Assembly: GCF_900269665.1 (NCBI RefSeq) | Contig: NZ_LT985361.1 | Coordinates: 3,825,982-3,889,981 of the forward strand | From: Nocardia suismassiliense | GTDB lineage: Bacteria; Actinomycetota; Actinomycetes; Mycobacteriales; Mycobacteriaceae | Reading direction: 5' to 3' | Length of the DNA: 64,000 nucleotides | In this document: positions 26,917 to 37,200 of the stretch, piece by piece | Position numbering within the stretch: position 1 is the first letter of the stretch | Layout: every line of letters begins with the position of its first letter | Position numbers and translations under genes: made by a program | Notes under the pieces: generated by a model | Seen by the model: the letters and a program-made list of their open reading frames with translations, nothing else | Databases searched by the model: none | What the model was told of the DNA's origin: nothing

Positions 26917-26937
26917 TTGTAGAACAGTGTTACACAA
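26917..26937. promoter_or_regulatory. Putative TetR operator palindrome
   Basis: TTGTAGAAC-AGT-GTTACACAA: seven of nine positions pair across a 3-bp centre, with the AACA-n-TGTT-like core common to TetR operators. It lies in the gap between the divergent TetR and FabG genes. A candidate + strand promoter (TTACAC at 26930, TATAGG at 26954, 18-bp spacer) would overlap its right half. Confidence 0.6.
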
Positions 26938-26967
26938 TAATAGCCCATCGTTCTATAGGGGGGCGGC

Positions 26968-27063
26968 GTGAACGCTCGAATTGCCCAGCGGGCCGGTGCG
27001 ACAGCGTTTTTCGCGCTGTTCGCCTCGTGGGAACAGCGGAGCGCCACGGTGCGTGCGCGATGA
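26968..27063 (+). CDS. Possible 31-residue upstream peptide coupled to FabG
   Basis: A GTG-start frame with an AGGGGGGCG ribosome site encodes MNARIAQRAGATAFFALFAS and 11 more residues; its TGA (27061-27063) overlaps the FabG ATG (27060-27062). The hydrophobic centre and coupled stop-start suggest a translated leader rather than a functional protein. No family is recognised, and chance cannot be excluded. Confidence 0.3.
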   Translation: MNARIAQRAGATAFFALFASWEQRSATVRAR

Positions 27064-27830
27064 AACTGGACGGCAAGGTCGCACTGGTCACCGGTGGCGC
27101 GCGCGGTATCGGCCGCGCGATCTGCCTGGCGCTGGCCGCCGAGGGCGCCGATGTCGCGGTGAATTACCGCAGCAGTGACGCGGCCGCGAAGGAGCTGGTC
27201 GCCGAGCTCGTGTCCGGGGGCAGGCGCGCCATCGCCGTGGCGGGTGACGTCGCCGATCCCGAAGCCGCGCACGAGATCACCAAGCGGGCGATCGCCGAGC
27301 TCGGCGGCCTGCACATCCTGGTCAACAACGCGGGCATCGCGAACGACAAGCTCATCTTCCACATGACCGCCGACGACTGGCAGTCGGTGATGGCGGTGAA
27401 CTTCGGCGGCGTATTCAACGGCACCAAGGCGGTGCAGCAGCACTTCATGCGCCAGGGGGAGGGCGCGATCGTCAACATCTCCTCGGTGATGAGCGAGCGC
27501 GGCTGGGTCGGCCAGGCCAACTACGCCGCGTCCAAGGGCGCGATCAATGCGTTCACCCGCTGTGCCGCCATCGAATTCGCCCGATTCGGTATCCGAGTCA
27601 ACGCGGTGCTGCCAGGTTTCACACCGACCGATCTGGTAGCGGAGCTGGTGGACAAGGGGACCAAAGGCATCAAGAAACAGGTTCCGCTGCGCGGGTTCGC
27701 CCGCGTCGAGGACATCGCGGGCATGGTCGTCCATCTGGCGGGCCCCGACGCCGCGTACACCACCGGCGCCACCATCTCCGTCGACGGCGGCGCGGGGGCC
27801 CAATTGGGTCTGGGCAGGCCCGAATGGTGA
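27060..27830 (+). CDS. FabG-type 3-oxoacyl-ACP reductase
   Basis: 256 residues of the classical short-chain dehydrogenase fold: TGGARGIG cofactor site (residues 11-18), NNAG at 89-92, and the catalytic Ser141/142, Tyr155 and Lys159 (YAASK). The ATG at 27060 was chosen because the family starts directly with KLDGKVALVTGG. It is the first recognisable gene of the type II PKS/NRPS operon, 63 bp before the ACP. It should reduce the beta-keto group of the growing ACP-bound chain with NADPH, as KR subunits do in aryl-polyene and highly reducing type II PKSs. Confidence 0.93.
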   Translation: MKLDGKVALVTGGARGIGRAICLALAAEGADVAVNYRSSDAAAKELVAELVSGGRRAIAVAGDVADPEAAHEITKRAIAELGGLHILVNNAGIANDKLIFHMTADDWQSVMAVNFGGVFNGTKAVQQHFMRQGEGAIVNISSVMSERGWVGQANYAASKGAINAFTRCAAIEFARFGIRVNAVLPGFTPTDLVAELVDKGTKGIKKQVPLRGFARVEDIAGMVVHLAGPDAAYTTGATISVDGGAGAQLGLGRPEW

Positions 27831-27893
27831 GCGGCAGCACGTATTTCCCACTCGACCCGCGCTGAAACCGCGCGGACACAGAGGAGCACGACA

Positions 27894-28178
27894 ATGACGC
27901 AGAGTACCGAGATCGATGCCGATATCCGCGAGGCGATGGTCGATATCGTCGCCGGAGTCCTGGAACTCGAGGCCGCGGAGATTTCCTGGAACGGCGACTT
28001 CCGCGCGGACTATGACGCGGATTCGCTGCAGGGCATCCAGATCCTGGCCGCGCTGGAACGCCAATTCGGCATCGTCATCAGCCCGGAGCGCCTGCCCGAG
28101 ATGGTGACCCTCGCCAGTACCTACGCGCTCGTGCTGGAGGCGCTGGCGGAGGCGGGCGGCGGGAACGGTGCCCGGTGA
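27894..28178 (+). CDS. Free-standing acyl carrier protein
   Basis: 94 residues with GAGGAG before the ATG. A four-helix ACP with the phosphopantetheine Ser44 in YDADSLQGIQ, the usual DSL context. It is not fused to any catalytic domain and sits between the FabG and ketosynthase genes, so it should carry the chain for this type II PKS and present it to the first NRPS condensation domain. Its stop overlaps the ketosynthase GTG start. Confidence 0.93.
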   Translation: MTQSTEIDADIREAMVDIVAGVLELEAAEISWNGDFRADYDADSLQGIQILAALERQFGIVISPERLPEMVTLASTYALVLEALAEAGGGNGAR

Positions 28179-29380
28179 GACGGGTGGTGGTCACCGGGCT
28201 CGGCATCGCCAGCAGCATCGGTGTCGGCGCGGCGGAGTTCGCCGAAGCCCTGCGAGCCGGTCGATCCGGCGCGCATCCGATCACCGCCTTCCCGACCGAA
28301 GGTTTCGAGCACACCAACGCCTGTGAAGTGCTGGATTACCCAGCCGCGCAATGGATTCGCGAGCTCGACCCGGCGGAGCTGGGCCGGGCCACCCGGTTCG
28401 CCGTCGGTTGTGCCCGAATGGCCTTGGAAGACGCCGGAATTGCGGTGGCCGCGGCCCGCCTGCTGCGGTCGATCATCGCCGTCGGCACCACCAACGGCGA
28501 GAGCCGGGAGGTGGAAGTCCAGGTCGAGCACCAGCACGCCACCGGCACCGTGGCCATCGACCCCGGGGCCGCCCGCCGGCACCGGTCCAGCCGGATGTCG
28601 GTCGATATCGCCAGGGAGCTCGGTTGCACGCTGACCGAGGCGGTGACCATCCCCACCGCCTGCGCGGCGGGCAACTATGCCATCGGTTACGGATTCGAAG
28701 CCGTCGCCGCGGGCGATGCGGACCTGGCGCTGTGCGGCGGCGCGGATGCGCTCGGCCGCAACACCTTCGCCGGTTTCTATCGGCTCGGCACGATAGCGCC
28801 CGAGCTGTGCCGGCCGTTCGACCGGAACCGCAAGGGCATCCTCACCGGCGAGGGCGGCGCGATCCTGGTGCTGGAAACCCTCGATGCGGCGGTGGCCCGC
28901 GGCGCGCACATCTACGCCGAGCTGCTCGGCTACGGATTGTCCTGCGACGCAAGCCATCCGGTCGCACCCGAACGCGACAGCGTCGCCCGATGCATGACCA
29001 GGGCCCATGCCCAAGCGGGCATCACCCCGGACCAGGTGGACTTCATCTCCGCGCACGGTACGGGAACCAAAGCGAACGATCTCACCGAGGTGGCCGCCAT
29101 TCGCCAGGTCTTCGGCGCCGCGCCGCCACCGACGGTCTCGATCAAATCGATGCTCGGGCACGCGATGGGCGCCGCCAGCGCACTGGCCGCGGCGGCCTGC
29201 GCGCTGTCGCTGTCCACCGGCTTCATCCCGCCGACGATCAATCACACCGAGCCGGACCCGGAGATCGACATCGATTGCGTCCCCAACACGGCACGCACCG
29301 CGGACCTGCGCATCGCCCAGAACAACGCACTCGCCTTCGGCGGCAACAACTCCGTTCTCATCATGGGGAGGCCGCGATGA
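28175..29380 (+). CDS. Ketosynthase (KS-alpha, FabF-like)
   Basis: 401 residues, GTG start overlapping the ACP stop by four bases. A complete thiolase-fold ketosynthase: nucleophile Cys163 in TACAAG, His294 in HGTGT, Lys324 and His329 in SMLGHAMGA, with a C-terminal NNALAFGGNNS. It catalyses decarboxylative condensation of malonyl-ACP with the growing acyl group. Its overlapping neighbour is a nucleophile-free KS-like protein, so the pair is expected to form a KS/chain-length-factor heterodimer of the highly reducing type II PKS class rather than a housekeeping FabF. Confidence 0.94.
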   Translation: MRRVVVTGLGIASSIGVGAAEFAEALRAGRSGAHPITAFPTEGFEHTNACEVLDYPAAQWIRELDPAELGRATRFAVGCARMALEDAGIAVAAARLLRSIIAVGTTNGESREVEVQVEHQHATGTVAIDPGAARRHRSSRMSVDIARELGCTLTEAVTIPTACAAGNYAIGYGFEAVAAGDADLALCGGADALGRNTFAGFYRLGTIAPELCRPFDRNRKGILTGEGGAILVLETLDAAVARGAHIYAELLGYGLSCDASHPVAPERDSVARCMTRAHAQAGITPDQVDFISAHGTGTKANDLTEVAAIRQVFGAAPPPTVSIKSMLGHAMGAASALAAAACALSLSTGFIPPTINHTEPDPEIDIDCVPNTARTADLRIAQNNALAFGGNNSVLIMGRPR

Positions 29381-30405
29381 GAACCCTCATCACCGCCTGG
29401 GCCGCGCACTCGCCGCTGGGCCGCGATGCCAACGCCCACATCAACGCGGCGCTCGGAGAGCCGGCGAGCGGTCCACGCCTGGTGCCCGGCTTCGACATCC
29501 GGGAAGCGCTGGGACGCAAGAAGACCCAGTCGATGGAGCGGGCCACCGGGCTGGCCGTGGCCGTGGTCGGGCAAGTGCTCGGCAGGCTCGGACTCGGTCC
29601 GGACGGACCGTTCTCGGACCCGGAGATCGGCCTGGTGCTCAGCGTCAGCGACAACATGCAGGCGGTCGTCGACTTCGCCGGCGACACCTGGAGTTACCCG
29701 AAGCCGTACCAGGTGGACCCCGGCAAGATCCCCGCGGGCCTGATGAACTTCCACGCCGGACAGTGCGCCATCTGGTATCAGCTGAAAGGGCCGAATGCCA
29801 CGGTCTGCGGCAGCGACGCGGGCATGCTGTCGGCGCTCAACTACGCGCGCCGCCTGCAGCGCGGCGGCCACGCGCGGACCGTGCTCTGCGGCGCGGTCGA
29901 GGAGTACAGCCCGGCCCGGGCCGCCTACGAGGCGGCGAGCACCGAACCCGGCGCGCGTCGCCCGGCCGGTGAGGGCTGCGTCGTCTTCGCACTGGAAACG
30001 GCCGAGTCGGCGACCGTGGCGGCGTCGGCCCAGCCGCTCGCCGAGGTCCTCGCCGTGGAGTTCGGCGTCTACCTCGACGTCGGTGACGTCCGCTCGGCCC
30101 TGTCCGCCTGCATCGGCCGGGCGTTGGACCGCGCCGCGGTCAGCGCTGAGAAGGTACAGGCGGTGGCGCCGTCGCCAAGCATCGGCGCGCGCGGTAGCGC
30201 CGAACTGTCGGCGATCGCCGATGTGCTGGGCGAGGTCCGGCTCGCGACGGCCTGGCAGGACGCGCTCGGTGATACGCGGGCGGCCGCCGCAGGCTTCCAG
30301 ATCTTGGAACTGCTCGTGACCCCCGGCGACCCGGGCCAGGTCGTGCTGGTGACGACCAGCGATGACGAAGGACGGGTCGCGTGCGCAGTGCTGCGAATCT
30401 GGTGA
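29377..30405 (+). CDS. Chain-length-factor-like ketosynthase (KS-beta), no catalytic Cys
   Basis: 342 residues, ATG overlapping the KS stop (ATGA, 29377-29380). It aligns in outline with ketosynthases (a short N-terminus, a central GSDAGMLSALNYARRLQRGG helix, an SIGARGSAELSAI segment), but the Cys of TACAxG aligns with Ser146 in GSDAG, and the HGTGT and GHAxGA histidines are missing. It is also about 60 residues shorter than its partner. This matches KS-beta/CLF subunits, which shape the tunnel and set chain length. ApeC of aryl-polyene clusters is a family precedent. Confidence 0.85.
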   Translation: MRTLITAWAAHSPLGRDANAHINAALGEPASGPRLVPGFDIREALGRKKTQSMERATGLAVAVVGQVLGRLGLGPDGPFSDPEIGLVLSVSDNMQAVVDFAGDTWSYPKPYQVDPGKIPAGLMNFHAGQCAIWYQLKGPNATVCGSDAGMLSALNYARRLQRGGHARTVLCGAVEEYSPARAAYEAASTEPGARRPAGEGCVVFALETAESATVAASAQPLAEVLAVEFGVYLDVGDVRSALSACIGRALDRAAVSAEKVQAVAPSPSIGARGSAELSAIADVLGEVRLATAWQDALGDTRAAAAGFQILELLVTPGDPGQVVLVTTSDDEGRVACAVLRIW

Positions 30406-30734
30406 TCCCGTTCGACTGGCGGTTCACCGAGATCGACCCGGACGCGTTGGCCACCACGGTGGACGCCGAGTCGGCGGTCTTCCTCGGTCACTTTCCCGAT
30501 CATCCGGTGGTGCCGGGCGTATGCCTGATCGAGCTGGCCGATCGCGCCGCCCGCAACCGCGGTATGGCGGCGTCCGCGCTGGTGCGGATCGCGTCGGCCA
30601 AGTTCACCGACGCCGTATTGCCCGCGGATCGGCTGACCGTCCAGTTGTCCCGCGACGGGTCGAAGGTAACCGCCGTCGTGCGCACCGACCGCGGCGAGAA
30701 CTGCCGGATAGTCCTGGATTACGAGGCGTCATGA
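30381..30734 (+). CDS. Hotdog 3-hydroxyacyl-ACP dehydratase (FabZ/ApeI-like), active-site His present
   Basis: 117 residues from a GTG inside the end of the previous gene (25-bp overlap). A single hotdog domain with FLGHFPDHPVVPGV, the FabZ-type active-site loop: His37 as catalytic base and Glu51 (in LIELAD) as partner acid. It should remove water from the 3-hydroxyacyl-ACP made by FabG to give a trans double bond. It is followed by a second dehydratase-like gene, so a heterodimer is expected. Confidence 0.85.
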   Translation: MRSAANLVIPFDWRFTEIDPDALATTVDAESAVFLGHFPDHPVVPGVCLIELADRAARNRGMAASALVRIASAKFTDAVLPADRLTVQLSRDGSKVTAVVRTDRGENCRIVLDYEAS

Positions 30735-31141
30735 CGAAACCGATCGACCTGCTCCCGCATCGCTGGCCGCTGCTGCTCCTCGATCGGGTCTCGCATGTGC
30801 GGCCCGGCGAGAACCTTCGCGGATACCTGCGCATCAAGCCGGACGACCCCTGGTACGCGGACGAATTTCCGTGCTACCTGGTCCTGGAGTCCTGGCTGCA
30901 GGCGGCGGGGGTGCTGGCCCGCTGGGGCGGCGCCGACCCGGACGCCGCACTCCTGGTCGGCCGGCTGCACGACATCCGGCTCATCCGTCCCGCGTTCGCG
31001 GGGGAGACCGTGGTGCATCGGGTGGACATCGTGAAGGCCGCCGCCGGTGCGGCCATCTGCGCGGGCGTGAGCACCGTTGCGGGCGAACCGATTCTGGAGA
31101 TCGGGCAAGTGGTGGTCAGCCTGCGCGGCGGCGCCCGATGA
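30731..31141 (+). CDS. Second hotdog dehydratase-like subunit without catalytic His
   Basis: 136 residues, start overlapping the previous stop (ATGA). It begins LPHRWPLLLLDRV, very like the FabZ opening LPHRYPFLLVDRV, and keeps the acid (Glu53 in LESWLQAAG). The loop that should read GHFP is ADEFP, so Glu45 replaces the catalytic His. It is therefore probably a structural or substrate-binding partner of the preceding dehydratase, as in the ApeI-ApeP heterodimer of aryl-polyene systems. It lies just upstream of the first NRPS gene. Confidence 0.82.
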   Translation: MTKPIDLLPHRWPLLLLDRVSHVRPGENLRGYLRIKPDDPWYADEFPCYLVLESWLQAAGVLARWGGADPDAALLVGRLHDIRLIRPAFAGETVVHRVDIVKAAAGAAICAGVSTVAGEPILEIGQVVVSLRGGAR

Positions 31142-31205
31142 CGGCGGCGCCCGCCACCCCCTCGACTACGGATCCTGCTGTCGATTCTTGTGGATTGGAC
31201 CTACC

Positions 31206-34200
31206 ATGCGCCGTGACCGTTCCCGGTTCGAACTGACCGCAGCCCAGCGCGAACTGCTGCTCGCCCAGGACCTGGATCGCGGCCTGGTCGGCAGCCAGTT
31301 CGGCTACGTCGACCTGACGGCCGAGATCGACCTGACGGTCCTCTACGACGCCCTGCGCCAGGTCTGGCGCGAGTCGCGGACCCTGCGCGTGAATGTGCTG
31401 CGCGACGGTGATCAGGTCTGGTTCGCGGACCGCGACGGCGACGAATTGGCCATCGGCTACCACGACTTCGCGCAGCACGCCGATGCCGAGCGCGCCGCCG
31501 CGGCGTTCATGGCGACCGAGTCGGCCGTGGCTTTCGATCCGGAATGCGATCGGCTGCTGCGGGCGCACGTCCTGCGGCTCGATACCGGTCGGCACTACCT
31601 CTACGCCTCCTTCCACCACCTGATCATGGACGGCTTCAGCGTCATGATCTGGGCACAGCGGGTGCTGGACGTCTACGCGGCCATGGTGTCCGGCGCACCG
31701 ATCCCGCCCAGCGAGTTCGCCGGTCAGCAAGAGATTCTCGAGCACGAGCGCGGTTTCGACGCCGTGCTGCGCAGCAAGTCGCGGGACTACTGGACCGAGT
31801 ACCTGCCCGACGTGGTCGAGCCGCTGGTGTTGCCGGGCAACGGTGATCCGGCCGCGCCGGGAACCTGGCTTTCCAGGACGGTCGCTATCCCGGCCCATCT
31901 GCTGGAACAACTCGCCAAGACGGCGTATGCGCAGCGCTTGGCGCTGCCCTGCCTGCTCGTCGCCACGGGTGCCGCACTGTCCTGGTCGCTGGCGCACCGG
32001 AACCGATTCTGTCTCCAGGTGCCGGTCTCGAATCGCCGTGGGGCCGTGAAGAATACGCCCTGCTTGCTGGCCGACTCGGTCCCGGTCTCGGTCGAGCTGA
32101 GTTCCGGTGCTTCGCTCGCCACGGTCGCCGCGCAGATCCAAGCGGGTCTCGGTGCCGCGCGCCGTCATTCCCGCTACGGTCTGACGAACATCCGTCGCGA
32201 TCGCGGTCTGCCCGACAGCGGCCGAAATCCGTTCGGGCCCTCGGTGAATGTCATCTCGTATCCCGACAAGATGCTGCCGTCCGTCGGCTCCGCGGCCCCG
32301 CGCATCGGGTCGACCGGCATCGTCGGTGACCTGTCGATCTTCTTCCAGTATCCGTCCGGGCTGTCCGCCGATGGCTTCGTGACCATCGAAGCCAATTCGC
32401 GGTACTACACCGGCGACGATCTCGACTTGTTCCTGCATACGATCCTGGCGTACCTGGACCGGGCGGCGGTGGATCCCGCCGCGCCGATCGGTGCGGTGCC
32501 GCTGCTCGACGAGGCCGAGCGCGCCCGAATTCTCGGATGGGGCGGTGCGGTACTCGAACACCCCCGCCCCGAGGCGACGCTGCTCGACCTGCTCGAGCGG
32601 CAGGCGGCGGCCACCCCGGACGCGGTGGCGCTGGTGTCGGGTCCGGACCAGCTGACCTACCGTGCCGTGCACGGGCGGGCGAACCGGCTGGCCCGTGCGC
32701 TGATCGAGCGTGGAGTAGGCCCGGAATCGCTGGTGGCGGTGGCGTTGCCGCGATCGAGCGAGCTGATCATCGTGTTGCTCGCGGTGCTGAAGGCGGGCGG
32801 CGCTTATCTGCCGATCGACCCGGCCTACTCGCCGGACCGCATCGGCTTCATGCTGGCCGATGCCGCGCCGGTCCTGGTTATCACCGACAGTGCGCTGGCC
32901 GCCACGATCGCGGGCGACGCCGCGCCGCAGGCGCTGATCACCGATGCCGAGGAAACAGCCGGCATGCTTGCGGCACTGCATGATTCGCCGATCAGTGCGA
33001 CGGACCGTAGAGCTCCGCTGCACCCGTCGCATCCGGCGTACGTCATCTACACGTCCGGGTCTACCGGAACACCCAAGGGTGTCACCGTCACCCATGGCAA
33101 CGTCGCCGCATTGTTCTCGGCCACCGACCCCTGGTGCGCTTTCGACCACGACGACGTGTGGGCGTGGTGTCACTCGCAGGCCTTCGACTTCTCGGTGTGG
33201 GAGATCTGGGGCGCACTCACTCACGGTTGCCGGCTGGTGGTGCTGTCCCGCGAGCACACCAGGTCGCCCGTCGAACTGTGGAAACACCTGATCGCAGCAC
33301 AGGTCACGATTCTCAACCAGACGCCGTCCGCCTTCTACGCGCTGACCGCCGCCCTGCCCACCGGCGGTCCGGCGGACGTACGGCTGCGTTTGGTCGTCTT
33401 CGGCGGCGAAGCCCTCGATCCGACGCGGCTCACCGAATGGCACGCCTTCTGGGCGGATTCGGCTGCTCCGGCGCTGATCAACATGTACGGGATCACCGAG
33501 ACGACCGTGCACGTCACCCATGTCGAGCTGGCCGCGCGGCACTCGACTTCGACCGCCAGTCCGATCGGTGCTCCGTTGGCGGGCCTGCGGGTGTTCGTGC
33601 TGGACGGCTGGTTGCGTCCGGTGCCGGTGGGCGTTGCGGGCGAGTTGTATGTCGCCGGTGCGCAATTGGCGCGCGGATATCTGGGGCGCGCGGGAACGAC
33701 GGCGTCGCGGTTCGTGGCCGACCCGTTCGGTGCGGCCGGTGCGCGGCTGTATCGCACGGGCGACGTGGTGCGGTGGACCGGCGACGGCGCACTCGAATAC
33801 CTGGGCCGCGGCGACGACCAGGTCAAGATCCGCGGCTTCCGGGTGGAGCCCGGCGAGGTCGCGGCGGCGCTGGCGACGCATCCCGCGGTGTCGCAGGCGG
33901 TGGTGATCGCCAGGGAAAGCGCGACCGACGCCGGGAAACAGCTGATCGGCTACGTCACCATCGACGATTCGGCCCACCGGGCCGGTCCTGCCGAAGCCGA
34001 TCTGGTCAACCAGTGGCAGCGGGTATACGACGACTTGTACTCGGGCCCGGACAGTTTCGAGTTCGGCGAGGATTTCAGCGGCTGGCACAGCAGCTACACC
34101 GGCCTGCCGATCCCGCTCGACGAGATGCGGGAATGGCGCGACGCCACGGTCGACCGGATCCGGGCCCTGCATCCGCAGCGGGTGCTCGAGATCGGCGTCG

Positions 34201-37200
34201 GATCCGGGTTGCTGCTGTCGCAACTGGCGCCGGACTGCGTGGAGTACTGGGGTGTCGACCTGTCGCGGGCCACCATCGAGGTGCTGCTGTCGCGATTGCG
34301 TGCGCTGGACGCGCCGTGGACCGCGCGGGTGCGGTTGGACGCGCGCGCCGCGGACGCGATCGACGACCTGGCCCCGGCCTATTTCGACACCGTCATCGTG
34401 AACTCGGTCGTGCAGTACTTCCCGAGTCCCGGCTATCTGCGGCGCGTGATCGACGCCGCCATGGCGCTGCTCGCCCCGGGCGGCGCGCTGTTCCTGGGTG
34501 ATATTCGGAATCTGACCTTGCTCGAAGAGTTCAGCGGCGAAGTGGCGGCCGCGCGCGGCGGCCGCTGGAGTGAGCAGGAATTGCTGCTGGCCCCAGAATA
34601 TTTCGTCACGGTGGCCGGTGCGCACGCGGACATCGGGTCGGTCGATGTGCAGCGCAAGCGGGGGCGTGCGGTCAACGAGCTGACCAGGTACCGCTACGAC
34701 GTGGTGCTGAGAAAGGTTCCCGCACAACCGTTGTCGGTGCGCGACGTGCCGCGGCTCGAGTTCGGTGACCACGGTGCGGATCGGCTGCTGGAGCTGCCGC
34801 TGGACGCCCATCGCGGCGGCTGTGTGCGGATCGCCGGTGTGCCACGCGACCGGGAAGGGTTGTCACCCGCGGACTTTCACGTCCTCGGCACTCGGCACGG
34901 CTTCGTCGCCGCGGCGACCTGGTCGGCACAGCCCGATTGCATGGAGGTCGTATTCATCGACGAGTCGGTGCTCGGCGACAGACCGCTCACCGACGTGTAC
35001 CTGCCGGACGGCCCGGTGCGCGAAGCGAGCCGCTACGCCAACGCCCCGGACAACGGGCTGCTCGCCGCCGACCTGCGCCGGCACGTCGCCGACCGGCTGC
35101 CGGAGTTCATGGTGCCCGCCGCGGTGCTGATCGTCGATCGTTTTCCGTTGACGCCCAACGGGAAGCTGGACCGGCAGGCCCTGCCGGATCCGCAGTTCGC
35201 GACCGCCGGACGTTACCGCGGTCCGCGCGACGAGCGGGAGGAGTTCTTGGCCGGGTTGTTCGCCGAGGTGCTCGGCGTAGGCCGGGTCGGCATCGACGAC
35301 TCGTTCTTCGAGCTGGGTGGGCATTCGTTGCTGGCTACCCGGTTGGTGAGCCGGATTCGCGCCGAGCTGGGTGTCGAGATACCGATTCGGACGGTGTTCG
35401 ACAGTGCGACGGTCGCCGGGCTGGCCCCGGAACTCGTTCGGGCACAGTCGGTTCGCGCACGGCTGCGCCGGGCGCAGCGCCCGCGACAGGTGCCGTTGTC
35501 GTTCGCGCAGCAGCGACTGTGGTTCATCCACCAGCTCGAGGGACCATCGACCGTCTACAACATCCCGCTGGTACTGCGCTTGTCCGGCGAGGTGGACGCC
35601 GCCGCGCTGACGGCCGCGATCGGCGATCTGCTCGCCAGGCACGAAAGCCTGCGCACCGTCCTCACCGAGACCGACGGTGTTGCCGCGCAGCAGGTTCTGG
35701 AGGTCGACGCGATCGCCCCGCCGCTGTCGGTGGCCGATATTCCCGCCGATGCGCTGGACGCCACGGTCGCCGAGGCCGTGCGCTACGAGTTCGACCTGTC
35801 CGCCGACCTCCCGCTGCGCGCCACGCTGCTGCGCTGCCACGACACCGCCACGTCGTCGGTGCACAGCCAGGTGCTGGTGTTGGTGCTGCATCACATCGCC
35901 GGTGACGGCTGGTCGCTGGCGCCGCTGCTGCGCGATCTCGGCACCGCCTACCGGGCCCGGCACAGCGGACACGCACCGGGGTGGCCACCGCTACCCGTGC
36001 AATACATCGACTACACGCTGTGGCAGCGCGAATACCTGGGCGACCCCGCCGATCCCGCGAGTATCGCCGCCGCCCAATTCGATTACTGGCGTTCGGAACT
36101 GGCCGGTCTACCGGAGTTGACCCAACTGCCCACCGACCGGCCGCGCCCACGGGCGCTGTCCTATCGCGGTGACGCCGTCGAGCTCGTCATCGACGCGCAG
36201 GCGCGGCGCCAGGTGGCGGAACTGGCCCGTGCGGCAGGTGCGACGCCGTCGATGGTGCTGCAGGCGGCCTTGGCGGTGTTGCTGTTCAAACTCGGTGCGG
36301 GCGAGGACATCTCGATCGGCTCGGCGATCGCGGGCCGGACCGATGACGCGCTCGACGAGCTGGTCGGCTGCTTCATCAACAGCTGGGTCCTGCGGGCCAC
36401 GGTCGAACCGGCGGCCTCGTTCGACGACGTGCTGAGCCAGGTGCGCGGCAAAGCCCTTGCCGCGTACGCCAATCAAGAGCTGCCCTTCGAGCTGCTGGTC
36501 GAGCTGTTGAACCCGGCGCGTTCGGCGGCTCATCACCCGCTGTTCCAGGTCGGCCTCGCCTTCCAGAACAACACCTGGCCGACCCTGGATCTCGGCGGTG
36601 CCGCGACGACCCCTGCCTTCGTATCCACCGGCACCTCCCGATTCGACCTGTTCTTCAGCCTCGCCGACACACCGGGCACCGCGGGGTGGACCGGGTTCGT
36701 CGAATACGCGACGGACCTGTTCGACCGGGAAACGGTGCAGGCCATGGCGGCACGGTTCGTGCGGGTGCTGGAACTGCTGGCGACCGATCCGGCCGCCCCG
36801 GTCGGGTCGGTGGACGCGCTGGACGCGGCCGAGCGGCACCGGGTGCTGCACGCCTGGAACGACACCTCGGTAGCCGAGGACGCCGAGGCCACCTTGGTGC
36901 GCCTGCTGGAGGCGCGGGCGCGCGTGTCCGGCGACGCGGTGGCGATGGTGTTCGAGGACGCCGAGCTGTCCTACCGCGAGTTGCATGCTCGCGCGAATGT
37001 GCTGGCGCGGGCCTTGGCCGCGCGTGGGGTGGGACCGGATCGTATTGTGGCGGTGGCACTTTCCCGGTCGCCGGAGTTGGTCGTGGCACTGCTGGCGGTG
37101 CTCAAAGCCGGTGGTGCGTATCTGCCGGTGGATCCGGGTTATCCGGCGGAGCGGTTGGCGTTCATGCTGGCCGATGCCGCACCGGTCGTGGTGGTGACCG

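Noticed and set aside
31138..31236. 32-codon frame starting with an ATGA overlap after the second dehydratase
   Set aside because: It overlaps the start of the first NRPS, has no ribosome site of its own and no recognisable features.
31116..34811. Very long minus-strand open frame (1231 codons) opposite the first NRPS, with similar ones at 36108-39734 and 39873-43586
   Set aside because: They lie opposite strongly conserved NRPS domains, have no family resemblance and repeat with each module; they result from GC-rich codon composition.
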